Positions 17,802-25,696 are shown, counted from the stretch's first letter. The stretch: DNA of 44,093 nt from an uncultured Reyranella sp. (GCA_937919085.1 CALFRN010000234.1:1-44093); one strand, 5' to 3'. The notes: generated by a model from the letters alone, not told the origin. Numbers and translations are program-made.

Positions 17802-18278
17802 TTACGCCGGCCGGATGGTCTGGCCACGGCCGGAGCAGATGACCTGATCGTGCTGGTTGAAGAAGACGTTGTCGTGGACGACGAACAGCCTCTGTCGCTT
17901 GATGAATTTGTCGAGCGCGCGTGCCTCGAGGCGGATGGTGTCGCCGGGTCGGGCGTGGATGTTGTAGCTCCACGACTGGCCGGCATTGATCGTGCCCGGA
18001 CTGCGCATCCAGTCGTCGGCCGGCGTACAGGAAAACATCAGCAGGATGTGGATCGACGGCGGTGCCACGAGGCCGCCATGCGGGCCGGCTTTCGCGGCTT
18101 TTTCATCGAGATAGAGCGGATTGGTTTCACCGACGGCCTTGCAGTAAAGCGCGATTGCCTGCTGTGTCAGCGTGTAGGGCAGCGTCTTGCGCGGTTCGCC
18201 CGGCACGATGTCGTCCCAGCCCTTGCGCAGGTTGGCGTCTTTCCAGAAATCGGTCTCGAAGCCTTGCGCTTGCACCAT
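17802..18278 (-). CDS. MaoC N-terminal-like hotdog protein (possible partner subunit)
   Basis: The 158-residue protein resembles the N-terminal MaoC or FAS1-dehydratase-like hotdog domain: LYCKAVGETNPLYLDEKAAK and then GPHGGLVAPPSIHILLM. In place of the catalytic D..NP.H of its neighbour it reads ETNPLY, so both acid and base seem lost, as in non-catalytic halves of two-domain hydratases. It is the first gene of the operon, with AGGAGAG before the ATG at 18278, and is divergent from the IclR gene across a 57-base gap holding the palindrome at 18296-18332. I infer a structural or CoA-binding role beside the 17359-17790 product. Confidence 0.82.
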   Translation of the reverse strand: MVQAQGFETDFWKDANLRKGWDDIVPGEPRKTLPYTLTQQAIALYCKAVGETNPLYLDEKAAKAGPHGGLVAPPSIHILLMFSCTPADDWMRSPGTINAGQSWSYNIHARPGDTIRLEARALDKFIKRQRLFVVHDNVFFNQHDQVICSGRGQTIRPA

Positions 18279-18295
18279 CGCTCGCCCTCTCCTAG

Positions 18296-18332
18296 TGTTC
18301 GCCAGACGAACATTTTAAGTGTCTGGCGAACA
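18296..18332. promoter_or_regulatory. Nested inverted repeat between MaoC operon and iclR-type gene, probable IclR operator
   Basis: TGTTCGCCAGAC (18296-18307) and GTCTGGCGAACA (18321-18332) are perfect 12-base inverted arms around a 13-base AT-rich centre. The left arm continues as CGAACA (18308-18313 region), so TGTTCG-ccaga-CGAACA is itself a palindrome of the size IclR-family dimers bind. The element fills most of the gap between divergent starts at 18278 and 18336, so one protein could control both directions. Binding by the adjacent IclR protein is inferred. Confidence 0.75.
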
Positions 18333-18335
18333 ACA

Positions 18336-19136
18336 GTGGCAGTCCCCCGAAAGCCTGACAAGGCCGCCGCGCCGCCAAAGGAAAGCGACGGCTTCGTGCG
18401 CGCCATTGCCCGCGGATTCGGCGTCGTGGAGGCGCTGGGGCATCCTCCCGGACGCCATACGCTCTCCGAGGTGGCGCGGCTGGCCGGCCTGACGCGCGCG
18501 ACGTCGCGACGGATACTCGCGACCCTGGTGGCGATGAGGTATTGCGCAAGCGACGGCCGCTATTTCCAGCTGAGACCGCGCGCGCTGAGGCTCGGCCTGT
18601 CGTATCTGAATTCGCTGCCGTTCTGGGCGGCATCGCAACGTACGGTCGAGACGCTACGTGACGAAACGGCGGAATCCTGCGCGTTGGCGGTTCTCGACGA
18701 AACCGACATCGTCTATGTTCAGCGCTGGCCGTCGCGCCGCATCCTCACCACCAGCCTGGGAGTCGGCAGCCGGTTGCCGGCCCATGTCGTATCGCTTGGT
18801 CGGGTCCTGCTGGCGGCAGCCCCGGCGGCAGACCTCGACCTGTTCTTCGCCCGCGTCAACCTGGAGCGGCTGACTGCACGCACCATCATAGATCCGCGGT
18901 TGCTGCGAAGGGAACTCGCGCGAATAGCTGACCTCGGACATGCGTGGGTAGACGGCGAACTCGATCCGGCGATCTGCGGCCTGGCGGTTCCCGTCCGCAA
19001 TACCCGCGGGCAAGTCGTCGCTGCCCTGAGCATCAACACGATCTCCGGGAAGTTGACGGAATCCGGCGCCCGGCGCCGCTTTCTGCGCCCGCTCCAACAG
19101 GCGGCGCGGGATATCCAGATGCAGATGACGGCGTAG
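18336..19136 (+). CDS. IclR-family transcriptional regulator
   Basis: The 266-residue protein has the IclR two-domain form. The winged helix-turn-helix covers about residues 20-85 (RAIARGFGVVEALG, HTLSEVARLAGLTRATSRR, LATLVAMRYCASDGRYFQL), and the C-terminal ligand domain holds CALAVLDETDIVYVQRWPS, SLGRVLLAAAPAADLD and LAVPVRNTRGQVVAALSI. The best start is GTG at 18336, at the end of the palindrome; no in-frame ATG is near. IclR proteins of this group often govern aromatic or dicarboxylic acid use, which would suit the neighbouring MaoC genes and Bug receptor. It probably regulates itself and the MaoC operon. Confidence 0.92.
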   Translation: MAVPRKPDKAAAPPKESDGFVRAIARGFGVVEALGHPPGRHTLSEVARLAGLTRATSRRILATLVAMRYCASDGRYFQLRPRALRLGLSYLNSLPFWAASQRTVETLRDETAESCALAVLDETDIVYVQRWPSRRILTTSLGVGSRLPAHVVSLGRVLLAAAPAADLDLFFARVNLERLTARTIIDPRLLRRELARIADLGHAWVDGELDPAICGLAVPVRNTRGQVVAALSINTISGKLTESGARRRFLRPLQQAARDIQMQMTA

Positions 19137-19267
19137 ACGCGGCTGCCTCCCTATATCAGGTCGACGTCCCCGCGCCGGGCTGCCCGGGGTCCTTTCCGCA
19201 CCGAATGGCAAACCTTTCGCAGGTCTCGCGTTAACTGCGTGACATATTCCCGAAAGGAACTCGGCCC

Positions 19268-19945
19268 ATGAAACTCAAAGCTCTCGGCGCACTGTCTATC
19301 GGACTGCTCTCGGCCGCCTGCCAGGCCGATTACAATCCGAAAGTCAGCGCCGCCTATGGCACTGGCATTTACCAGGCTTCCAACCAGGCCTGTGTCGACT
19401 ATGGCTTCGTCCCCAAAACGGCGGCTTACAGCCGCTGCGTGACCCGCGAGCAACAGGCCCGCAACGATTATCGCCCGAGCCCGGGCTACGCCCCCACCCT
19501 GATCGCCACGGACGCAAGCAATGCTTGTTATTCCTATGGCCTGACTGTCGGCACGGCCCCCTACGAGCGCTGCGTCGCACGTGAGGTCGACGCCCGCACC
19601 TACCGTGAGGCAGCAGGCCAGCCTCCTTATCGTATCGACCAGTACGGCTACCGGGTCGATGCCCAAGGCTACCGCGTCGATGCGAACGGCTATCGACTGC
19701 AGACCTCGGCCGCACCCGTTCCGACCTATCGTACCGACGCCCAAGGCTACCGGATCGATTCCGAGGGCTATCGCGTCGATGCCAACGGCTATCGAATGGC
19801 TGGCCAGCCGGCTTATCAGCCAACCTACCAACCGGTCCAGGAACAGCAGGTCTACCGCGACGAATTCGGCAACCGCTACGATTCGCAAGGCAACCGAGTC
19901 AACGCCAGCGGCCAGATCATCCCGATGCGCGCGAGCTACAACTGA
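19268..19945 (+). CDS. Envelope protein with duplicated Cys motif and GYRVDA-type repeats
   Basis: The 225-residue product has an export signal, MKLKALGALSIGLLSAACQA. The Cys is preceded by SAA rather than a strict lipobox, so lipoprotein processing is plausible but not certain. Two copies of a Cys-pair unit follow (ACVDYGFVPKTAAYSRCVTRE near 41-61 and ACYSYGLTVGTAPYERCVARE near 85-105). Then a run of 7- to 8-residue repeats, such as YRIDQYG, YRVDAQG, YRVDANG, a Pro spacer, YRTDAQG, YRIDSEG, YRVDANG, and degenerate copies to the end. The repeats are rich in Tyr, Arg, Asp and Gly and probably form an extended or beta-like surface. I do not recognise a named family. CGGCCC and AAAGGAAC precede the ATG. 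Confidence 0.75.
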   Translation: MKLKALGALSIGLLSAACQADYNPKVSAAYGTGIYQASNQACVDYGFVPKTAAYSRCVTREQQARNDYRPSPGYAPTLIATDASNACYSYGLTVGTAPYERCVAREVDARTYREAAGQPPYRIDQYGYRVDAQGYRVDANGYRLQTSAAPVPTYRTDAQGYRIDSEGYRVDANGYRMAGQPAYQPTYQPVQEQQVYRDEFGNRYDSQGNRVNASGQIIPMRASYN

Positions 19946-20011
19946 ACGCACTCGCGCCAGAGATCAATCCGAGCCGCCACTTCGGTGGGGGCTGCATTCG
20001 AGGGTTAAGCG

Positions 20012-20515
20012 ATGAACCTCTGGTTCCCGGCTTTGGTTCTTGCAACCGCGATCGGTATCGGCATCGGCATCGGCAGCGCACACAGTTTGCTGCCGATGCC
20101 AGACCAACCCGGGACGCCAACGCGTGAGAAACGTTCGTCCTTACCCCTGCCTGCTACTCCTGCGAACAACTCCGCTTCGACGGCTGTCCGGTCGCCTGCA
20201 CTTGCAACAACGATGATCGTAAAAACGTCACGGAAACCGGTCCCGCTTTTGCGAGACGGCCCGCCAAGCTGGCTCGACCCCGACGACGACGCGCGTAATT
20301 CGGCGGATGTCAATGGAGCCGATGTCAATGGAGCCACGGAGGCGGGGAGGATCGCGAACGAGGCTGCTGCAAGGGCTGCGATCGAGGCTGACGGATATAC
20401 GGGCGTGCGCGCCGTCAACCGCCAGTCTGGTGGTGCCTGGAGTGCCCACGCCCAGCGCGGGCCGACCGTGGTGTCGGTAAGGGTCGATGCCAACGGCTCC
20501 GTCTCGACGGATTGA
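20012..20515 (+). CDS. Small membrane-anchored or secreted hypothetical protein
   Basis: The 167-residue product begins with one hydrophobic segment (FPALVLATAIGIGIGIGSAH), a low-complexity Gly-Ile anchor, followed by a Pro, Ser and Thr-rich linker of about 70 residues. A short tandem repeat (DVNGADVNGA) precedes a compact C-terminal region, AARAAIEADGYTGVRAVNR and then TVVSVRVDANGSVSTD, that has the helix-strand-strand look of PepSY-like small domains. That comparison is by pattern only. It lies 66 bases after the repeat protein on the same strand and may be co-transcribed. GGGTTAAGCG precedes the ATG, a weak ribosome site. Function unknown. Confidence 0.6.
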   Translation: MNLWFPALVLATAIGIGIGIGSAHSLLPMPDQPGTPTREKRSSLPLPATPANNSASTAVRSPALATTMIVKTSRKPVPLLRDGPPSWLDPDDDARNSADVNGADVNGATEAGRIANEAAARAAIEADGYTGVRAVNRQSGGAWSAHAQRGPTVVSVRVDANGSVSTD

Positions 20516-20778
20516 ATCATCAGGAGGGCTGCGTCACTTGGGCGTCGTGGTTCCGCACCGGCAGGTCGGTCCCATTCAGCAAGTCATGATCGTCGACTGC
20601 GACCGCAACGTGATGCAAACCTACTACCGTAACGAGTTCGCCCGGCGCAATTGGCGCCCGCGCAATTGGCCGTTGGCCATGCTCATCTGCAAGTTCGTGG
20701 CTGTCCCCAGCACATAGAAGTTCTCTGGCGATTTGACTCATGCCAGCGGGGATTTGGCAGTCATGCTATTAGTTCCAG

Positions 20779-21873
20779 ATGCCTGCCAAAAAAGTCCTGG
20801 TCGCCGGCGCCACCGGTCTCGTCGGCTTCGCCGCAATGAAGCACTTCGCAACCGCGACTGGCTGCGAGGTGATCGCCGTCTCGCGCCGCCGGCCGAGCGA
20901 AACCCACGGCGCCCGCTGGCTTGCCCTCGATCTCTCCGACGCCGCAGCGTGCGCCAGGCTGGCGCCAGAGTTCGCCGGCGTCACCCACATTGTCTATGCG
21001 GCGCTTCATGAGCTGCCGGGATTGGTCGCGGGTTGGCAGGAGGACGAGCAGATCAGGACCAATGAGCTGATGCTGAAGAACCTGCTCGGACCGCTCGAGC
21101 GCGCGGCGCCAGGGTTGCGGCATGTGACGCTGCTGCAGGGCACCAAGGCCTACGGCGTGCATGTCCGGCCAATCGCGGTGCCAGCGCGCGAAAACCGCTC
21201 GGAGATGCACGAGCAGCCGAACTTCTATTGGAACCAGGAACGCTACCTGCGCGAAGCGCAACAGGGCAAGGCATGGGTATGGTCCATCCTGCGGCCGGTG
21301 TTGATCGTGGGCGCTTCCGTGGGCAGCGCCATGAATGTGATTCCGGCACTCGGTGTCTACGCGGCCATGCAGCGGCGCGCGGGCAAGACCAAGCTGGACT
21401 ACCCGGGTGGCGTAGGCCGCGTTGCACAGGCGGTCGATGCCGACCTGCTGGCGCGCTGCATCGCCTGGTCGGGCGAAGCGGCGGCAGCACGCAACGAGAT
21501 CTTCAACGTCACTAATGGCGACGTATTCGTATGGCCTAACGTCTGGCCGGCCATTGCCGACGCGTTGGGTCTTGCTGCCGGCGATCACGTGCCACTAGCG
21601 CTCGATCGGGAAATCCGGCCACGTGAGGCCGAGTGGGCGGAGATTTGCGCTACCCAAGGGCTGAAGTCGGGAACGCTGAAGGACTTCGTCGGGCTTTCCT
21701 TCGAATATGCCGACTATACGATGGGCTACGGTCGCGACAGGCCGGGGCCGGCGGCGATTGTCTCGACCATAAAGCTGATGCAGGCCGGCTTCACCGAGGT
21801 GATGGACACCGAGGCGATGTTCCGGAAATGCTTTGCCGAGATGCAGGCCAAGCAGCTGTTGCCGCCGCCGTAG
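20779..21873 (+). CDS. PRISE-like (progesterone 5-beta-reductase/iridoid synthase-like) SDR
   Basis: The 364-residue protein is an extended short-chain dehydrogenase. The NAD(P) loop is VLVAGATGLVGFAAMKHF (residues 6-23), followed by SRRR, typical for NADPH. It carries GTKAYGVH and NFYWNQERYL near 150-159, which matches the NFYYxxED-type active site of PRISE enzymes, and later RPVLIVGASVGSAMNV and FNVTNGDVFVWPNVWP. PRISE proteins reduce activated C=C bonds of enones. It is 20 bases upstream of a NicC-like monooxygenase on the same strand, so the two probably work in one pathway. The natural substrate is unknown. Confidence 0.85.
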   Translation: MPAKKVLVAGATGLVGFAAMKHFATATGCEVIAVSRRRPSETHGARWLALDLSDAAACARLAPEFAGVTHIVYAALHELPGLVAGWQEDEQIRTNELMLKNLLGPLERAAPGLRHVTLLQGTKAYGVHVRPIAVPARENRSEMHEQPNFYWNQERYLREAQQGKAWVWSILRPVLIVGASVGSAMNVIPALGVYAAMQRRAGKTKLDYPGGVGRVAQAVDADLLARCIAWSGEAAAARNEIFNVTNGDVFVWPNVWPAIADALGLAAGDHVPLALDREIRPREAEWAEICATQGLKSGTLKDFVGLSFEYADYTMGYGRDRPGPAAIVSTIKLMQAGFTEVMDTEAMFRKCFAEMQAKQLLPPP

Positions 21874-21893
21874 ACTCGTTGCAGGAAAACCGC

Positions 21894-23033
21894 ATGACCG
21901 GACGCAAATTCAACGTCGCCATTGTCGGCGCCGGCATGGGCGGACTGGCCGCCGCTGCGGCACTGCGCCTCAAGGGCATCGACGTCACCGTCTACGAGCA
22001 GGCCAGACAATTCGCGCGGGTGGGCGCCGGCATCCAGATCGGCTGCAATGCCATGCATGTGCTGCGCGGCCTCGGCCTCGAGGCGCGACTTCGCGCACAG
22101 GCATTCTATCCGCGCTCGTGGAACAACCGTGACTGGCGGACCGGCGAAGTCCTGTTTGACATGGTCTTCGGCCCCACCGCCGAGGCAAAGTACGGCGCGC
22201 CATATCTGGTGGCCCATCGCGGCGATCTGCATGAAGCCCTAGCCAGCATTGTGCCCGACGAGGTGATCAGGCTCGACCACAGGCTCATCGGCATCGAGCC
22301 CGCCGCGGGTGGCGGCGTGCGGATCGCCTTCAACAACGGCTGGAGCGCGGAGGCCGACGTGGTGATCGGTGCCGATGGCGTGCATTCGGCCGTGAAGTCG
22401 ATCTTGTTCGGAGAGGTACCGCCCAACGTCACAGGGCGCATCGCCTATCGCACTACTTTTCCGGCGAAGCTGCTGAACGGTTTCGAGATGGACGAGTGCG
22501 CCAAATGGTGGGGCGAGGACCGCCACATCGTGATGTATTACGTCAAGCCCGACCGCTCGGAGGTCTATTTCGTCACCAGCCAGCCCGAGCCCGAGTTCGG
22601 CTTGGAGTCGTGGTCGGCCGAGGGCGATGTTGCGGTGCTGCGGGCGGCGTTCGAGGGTTTCCATCCCTCGGTGCAGCGCGTGTTGGCTGCCTGCCCCTCC
22701 GTCCACAAGCGGATCCTCGTCGATCGCGAGCCGCTGGCAGAATGGAGCGCGGGAAACGTCGTGCTTCTGGGCGATGCCGCCCATCCCATGACGCCATACA
22801 TGGCACAGGGGGCGGCCATGGCGATCGAGGATGCCGCGGTACTTTCACGCTGCCTTGGCGGCGCTGACCGCGACGGCGTCGCTGCGGCACTGGCAACCTA
22901 CGAGGCCACGCGCAAGGAACGGACGTCGCGTATTCAGCTCACTTCGCGCCAGAATTCATGGCTCAAGGGCGTAACGGATACCGACTGGGTCTATGGCTAC
23001 AACGCCTGGACGGCACCGCTGGCGGCGTTCTGA
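21894..23033 (+). CDS. FAD-dependent monooxygenase, 6-hydroxynicotinate 3-monooxygenase (NicC)-like
   Basis: The 379-residue protein is a class A flavin monooxygenase. The FAD loop is VAIVGAGMGGLAAAAALRLKG (starting near residue 8), the DG motif is VIGADGVHSAVKS near 160 and the GD motif is VLLGDAAHPMTPYMAQGAA near 290. Its C-terminus, DTDWVYGYNAW, closely resembles the end of NicC-type 6-hydroxynicotinate 3-monooxygenases, so a decarboxylating hydroxylation of an N-heteroaromatic or phenolic acid is a fair guess; salicylate hydroxylase is the wider alternative. The ATG at 21894 follows TTGCAGGAAAACCGC. It is coupled in order with the PRISE-like gene and ends just before a hairpin terminator shared with the next gene. 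Confidence 0.87.
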   Translation: MTGRKFNVAIVGAGMGGLAAAAALRLKGIDVTVYEQARQFARVGAGIQIGCNAMHVLRGLGLEARLRAQAFYPRSWNNRDWRTGEVLFDMVFGPTAEAKYGAPYLVAHRGDLHEALASIVPDEVIRLDHRLIGIEPAAGGGVRIAFNNGWSAEADVVIGADGVHSAVKSILFGEVPPNVTGRIAYRTTFPAKLLNGFEMDECAKWWGEDRHIVMYYVKPDRSEVYFVTSQPEPEFGLESWSAEGDVAVLRAAFEGFHPSVQRVLAACPSVHKRILVDREPLAEWSAGNVVLLGDAAHPMTPYMAQGAAMAIEDAAVLSRCLGGADRDGVAAALATYEATRKERTSRIQLTSRQNSWLKGVTDTDWVYGYNAWTAPLAAF

Positions 23034-23046
23034 CGGAAGGCCAGGC

Positions 23047-23090
23047 AAAAAAAGCCCGGCCGCGCGTTCCGAAGATCGCGCGACCGGGCT
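23047..23090 (-). terminator. Rho-independent terminator of the small minus-strand gene
   Basis: AGCCCGGCCGCGCG (23053-23066) pairs with CGCGCGACCGGGCT (23077-23090) with one mismatch and a 10-base loop. Seven A at 23047-23053 give a U tract on the minus strand. It sits between convergent genes, so the hairpin may also slow the plus-strand operon, though that side lacks a T run. Confidence 0.85.
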
Positions 23091-23122
23091 CCTGGACGCC
23101 CCCTCTAAACTCGTGCCGTGAT

Positions 23123-23338
23123 TTACTTGAGACTGTTGGCGATTCCCTTGAAACCGGCCTGCGTCTTTCCCGCGATCTCCTGGAGCTGGCCACCGGCGCC
23201 GGCGAAACGCTGGGCCGCATCGGGGACCTGATAGCCAAAAATCGTGTCCGGCAACGTGAACGGAATGGCTCCGCTGACGCCGGCATAGATAAAGCCCACG
23301 AAAGCCAACTTGATGCCCCAACCGAACAGAGTACGCAT
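23123..23338 (-). CDS. Small membrane protein, function unknown
   Basis: The preferred start at 23338 gives 71 residues (MRTLFGWGIKLAFVG...). CAGGGAAC lies at normal distance before this ATG; an ATG two codons earlier (23344) is the alternative. One membrane helix (LFGWGIKLAFVGFIYAGVSG) is followed by a short soluble region with DAAQRFAGAGGQLQEIAGK, which could pack as an amphipathic helix. A strong terminator follows directly downstream, which supports real expression. I do not recognise a family. Confidence 0.62.
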   Translation of the reverse strand: MRTLFGWGIKLAFVGFIYAGVSGAIPFTLPDTIFGYQVPDAAQRFAGAGGQLQEIAGKTQAGFKGIANSLK

Positions 23339-23407
23339 GAACATGTTCCCTGATGACGGTCTCGATTGTAGTTGCGCCGCCACTGTCGAAACAGTCATCT
23401 GATCGTA

Positions 23408-24295
23408 TCAATTGTTGCCCGGGCTCCGGACACTGCCCGAAAAGCCCGCACGTACATGATCGGCGAGGTCGCGGGCGGCGGCGCTGAGGCCTTGCGCGGC
23501 GTAGAGGTTGATGCGGAATTCCGGCAACGGCGGCAAGCGGGCCTCGCGTGCCGCTGCGCCACTCAGGATCTCGAAACGCTCGGGCACCGAGGAGCGCAGC
23601 AACGGCGCGACCGCGAGACCGGCCTCGAGGACGGCATGGACCGGTTCCATCCGGCTCACCTCGCACACGGCACGCCAGTCACGCCTGATCCGGCCCAACG
23701 CCTCGATCGCCACCGGCCGGAAAACGCAGGAGGGCGCGCCGAGCGACACCGGCAACGGATCCTTCAGATGCGCATCGCCGCCCGGGGCGCCGACCCAGAC
23801 AAGACGGTCGGTGCGCAGCGTCTCGCCATGACGACCGCAATCGGCCTCGGTGGTGAGGGCGATGTCGACTCCTCCCGACTTCAAGGCGTCGCGCACGATC
23901 TTGGAGTCCTCGCACACAAGACTGACGCGGACGCGCGGCTGGGCCTTAGCGAAGCGGCGCAGCACACCCGGCACGAATGAGCCCACGAGATCGTAGGGCA
24001 CGCCGAGACGGACCTCGCCCTCGAACGACGGCGTGCGCATCGACGACCAGACTTCGTCGTTCATCGCCAGCAGCCGGCGCGCCTGCGCCAACAGGCGTTC
24101 CCCGGCCGGCACCAGCACCAGCCGCCTCCCCGCACGTTCGAACAGCCGGCAGTCGAGCGCTTCCTCCAGCCGCCGGATCTGCTGGCTGGCTGCCGCCTGG
24201 GAGACACCGAGTGCGGCCGCCGCGCGCGTCACGCCGCCGCTTTCGACGACCGTGAGAAAGGCACGCACCAGTGCCATGTCGAGATCCTTGCGCAT
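23408..24295 (-). CDS. LysR-family transcriptional regulator
   Basis: The 295-residue protein has the LysR layout: helix-turn-helix at about residues 8-65 (MALVRAFLTVVESGGVTRAA, ALGVSQAAASQQIRRLEEAL, LFERAGRRLVLVPAGERLL) and a periplasmic-binding-like co-inducer domain (EVRLGVPYDLVGSFVPGVLR, then LVCEDSKIVRDALKSGGVDI). The latter SGGVDIAL stretch is typical. It diverges from the dapA homologue across an 80-base AT-rich gap, so classical LysR control of that gene is likely. The inducer is unknown. Confidence 0.93.
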   Translation of the reverse strand: MRKDLDMALVRAFLTVVESGGVTRAAAALGVSQAAASQQIRRLEEALDCRLFERAGRRLVLVPAGERLLAQARRLLAMNDEVWSSMRTPSFEGEVRLGVPYDLVGSFVPGVLRRFAKAQPRVRVSLVCEDSKIVRDALKSGGVDIALTTEADCGRHGETLRTDRLVWVGAPGGDAHLKDPLPVSLGAPSCVFRPVAIEALGRIRRDWRAVCEVSRMEPVHAVLEAGLAVAPLLRSSVPERFEILSGAAAREARLPPLPEFRINLYAAQGLSAAARDLADHVRAGFSGSVRSPGNN

Positions 24296-24329
24296 CCCAA
24301 TACATAATCATTTCCGAACATTTATATCA

Positions 24330-24343
24330 AAAACATTCGTTTT
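24330..24343. promoter_or_regulatory. AT-rich inverted repeat in lysR-dapA gap
   Basis: AAAAC-ATTC-GTTTT is a perfect 5-base inverted repeat in the middle of the 80-base gap between divergent starts (24295 and 24376). The gap is markedly AT-rich compared with the rest. LysR proteins bind AT-rich T-N11-A dyads near such sites, so this is a candidate box, but the match is short and could be chance. Confidence 0.3.
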
Positions 24344-24375
24344 AATTGTTTAGCGAAGCATCCTAGCGTGACCGC

Positions 24376-25260
24376 ATGACAACAAAGATCTCCGGGCTGT
24401 GGCTGCCCCTGATTACGCCTTTCAAGGACGGCGTGGTCGATTTCGCGAGTTACGAACGATTGATCGGGCATTACATCGGCCTTGGCGTCGATGGCCTGTT
24501 TCCGCTCGGCACCACGGGCGAATCTCCGACGCTCGACGAGGCCGAGATCGACGAGCTGGTCGATCGCACGGTCGCCGTTGCTGCCGGGCGCGTGCCGGTG
24601 TTCGTTGGCGTCGGCGGCAACGCCACGCACAAGATAGAAAGGACGCTGCGCCGGCTCGAGCGTTACGCTTTCGAAGGCATCGTGTCGGTCTGCCCCTACT
24701 ACAACCGGCCGGGCCAGGATGGCCTGATCGCGCACTTCCAGGCCGTCGCGGCCGCCACCGACCGCGACGTGGTCATCTACAACATCCCCTACCGCACGGC
24801 GGTGAACCTCTCCAACGACTCGCTGCTCGAACTCAGCCGCGCGCCCAACATCGTCGGTGTGAAGGACAGTTCGGGCTCGATCGCGCAGTCGCTCGAACTG
24901 CTGCAGCGCAAGCCGACGGATTTCGCGGTACTGACCGGCGAGGATGCGCTCTACTTCACCATGATGGCAAACGGCGGCGACGGCGGCATCCTGGCGGCGA
25001 GCCACCTGTTGACCGACCGCTTCGTCGATGTCGGACGACGCTTTGCCGCCAACGATCTCGCCGGCGCACGAACGGCCTGGACGCCCCTGGCGTCACTGGT
25101 GCCGCTGCTGTTCACCGAGGCCAACCCGATGCCGATCAAGTACTGCCTGTGGCGGCAGGGCCTGATCGCCTCTCCCGAATGCCGCCTGCCGCTGACGAAG
25201 ATTTCCGACGATCTCGCGCGGCGGCTCGATCTGGTTCTGCTCGAACGCCGCGCCGCCTAG
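24376..25260 (+). CDS. Dihydrodipicolinate synthase (DapA)-family aldolase
   Basis: The 294-residue TIM barrel belongs to the Schiff-base aldolase family of 4-hydroxy-tetrahydrodipicolinate synthase. It keeps [18 protein letters not shown] (Thr-Thr of the proton relay), the catalytic Tyr and Arg in [13 protein letters not shown] near residues 137-149, and the Schiff-base Lys in GVKDSSGS near 165. Sequences with YNIPYRTAV rather than YNVPGRTG are often lysine-pathway enzymes of alphaproteobacteria or paralogues acting on other 2-oxo acids. Its control by a divergent LysR suggests a catabolic paralogue rather than the housekeeping dapA, so I give no symbol. Its TAG shares the CTAG string with the stop of convergent mscL. 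Confidence 0.82.
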   Translation: MTTKISGLWLPLITPFKDGVVDFASYERLIGHYIGLGVDGLFPLGTTGESPTLDEAEIDELVDRTVAVAAGRVPVFVGVGGNATHKIERTLRRLERYAFEGIVSVCPYYNRPGQDGLIAHFQAVAAATDRDVVIYNIPYRTAVNLSNDSLLELSRAPNIVGVKDSSGSIAQSLELLQRKPTDFAVLTGEDALYFTMMANGGDGGILAASHLLTDRFVDVGRRFAANDLAGARTAWTPLASLVPLLFTEANPMPIKYCLWRQGLIASPECRLPLTKISDDLARRLDLVLLERRAA

Positions 25261-25679
25261 CCTCGCGCTTTCAGAAGATCGCGGATCTCGCCCAGCAGCA
25301 CTTCTTCACGCGTGGGCGGTGGTGGTGCCTTGGGCACGGCCGCATCTTCCCTCGACATGCGGTTGATGCCCTTGATGATCAGGAAGAGCACCCACGCGAT
25401 GATGAGGAAGTTGACCGTTACCGTGATGAAGTTGCCGTAGCCCAGCGTGGCGCCGGCTTTCTTGGCGGCGTCGTAGGTTGCGGCTTGGCTCGACGCCTCG
25501 GTGAGGCCGACGAAGTAGTTGGTGAAATCGAGACCGCCGAAGATGCGTCCGATCACCGGCATGATGAGGTCGTTCACCAGCGAGTCCACAATCTTGCCGA
25601 AGGCAACGCCGATGATGACGCCGACGGCAAGGTCGACGACGTTGCCGCGCATCGCGAACTTCTTGAACTCCTGGAGCAT
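25257..25679 (-). CDS. mscL: Large-conductance mechanosensitive channel
   Basis: The 140-residue protein is MscL, the pentameric inner-membrane valve that opens under osmotic downshock. It begins [20 protein letters not shown], the conserved amphipathic S1 helix and start of TM1 with the tight-packing Gly and Ala residues ([12 protein letters not shown]); TM2 is [20 protein letters not shown], and the C-terminal charged helix is [16 protein letters not shown]. The ATG at 25679 follows GGAGGG. Length is normal. Its stop codon overlaps that of the dapA homologue. An AEC transporter lies 17 bases upstream on the same strand. Confidence 0.96.
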   Translation of the reverse strand: MLQEFKKFAMRGNVVDLAVGVIIGVAFGKIVDSLVNDLIMPVIGRIFGGLDFTNYFVGLTEASSQAATYDAAKKAGATLGYGNFITVTVNFLIIAWVLFLIIKGINRMSREDAAVPKAPPPPTREEVLLGEIRDLLKARG

Positions 25680-25696
25680 GTCGCCCTCCGTTGTTG

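Noticed and set aside
19620-19800. Repeated DNA in the envelope protein gene as a CRISPR or regulatory repeat array
   Set aside because: The periodic units are in frame, encode GYRVDA-type peptide repeats, and lack constant-length spacers.
20520-20741. Small minus-strand frame (73 residues) between the anchored protein and the PRISE-like gene
   Set aside because: No ribosome site and no family resemblance; a plus-strand frame of similar length is equally weak, so neither is called.
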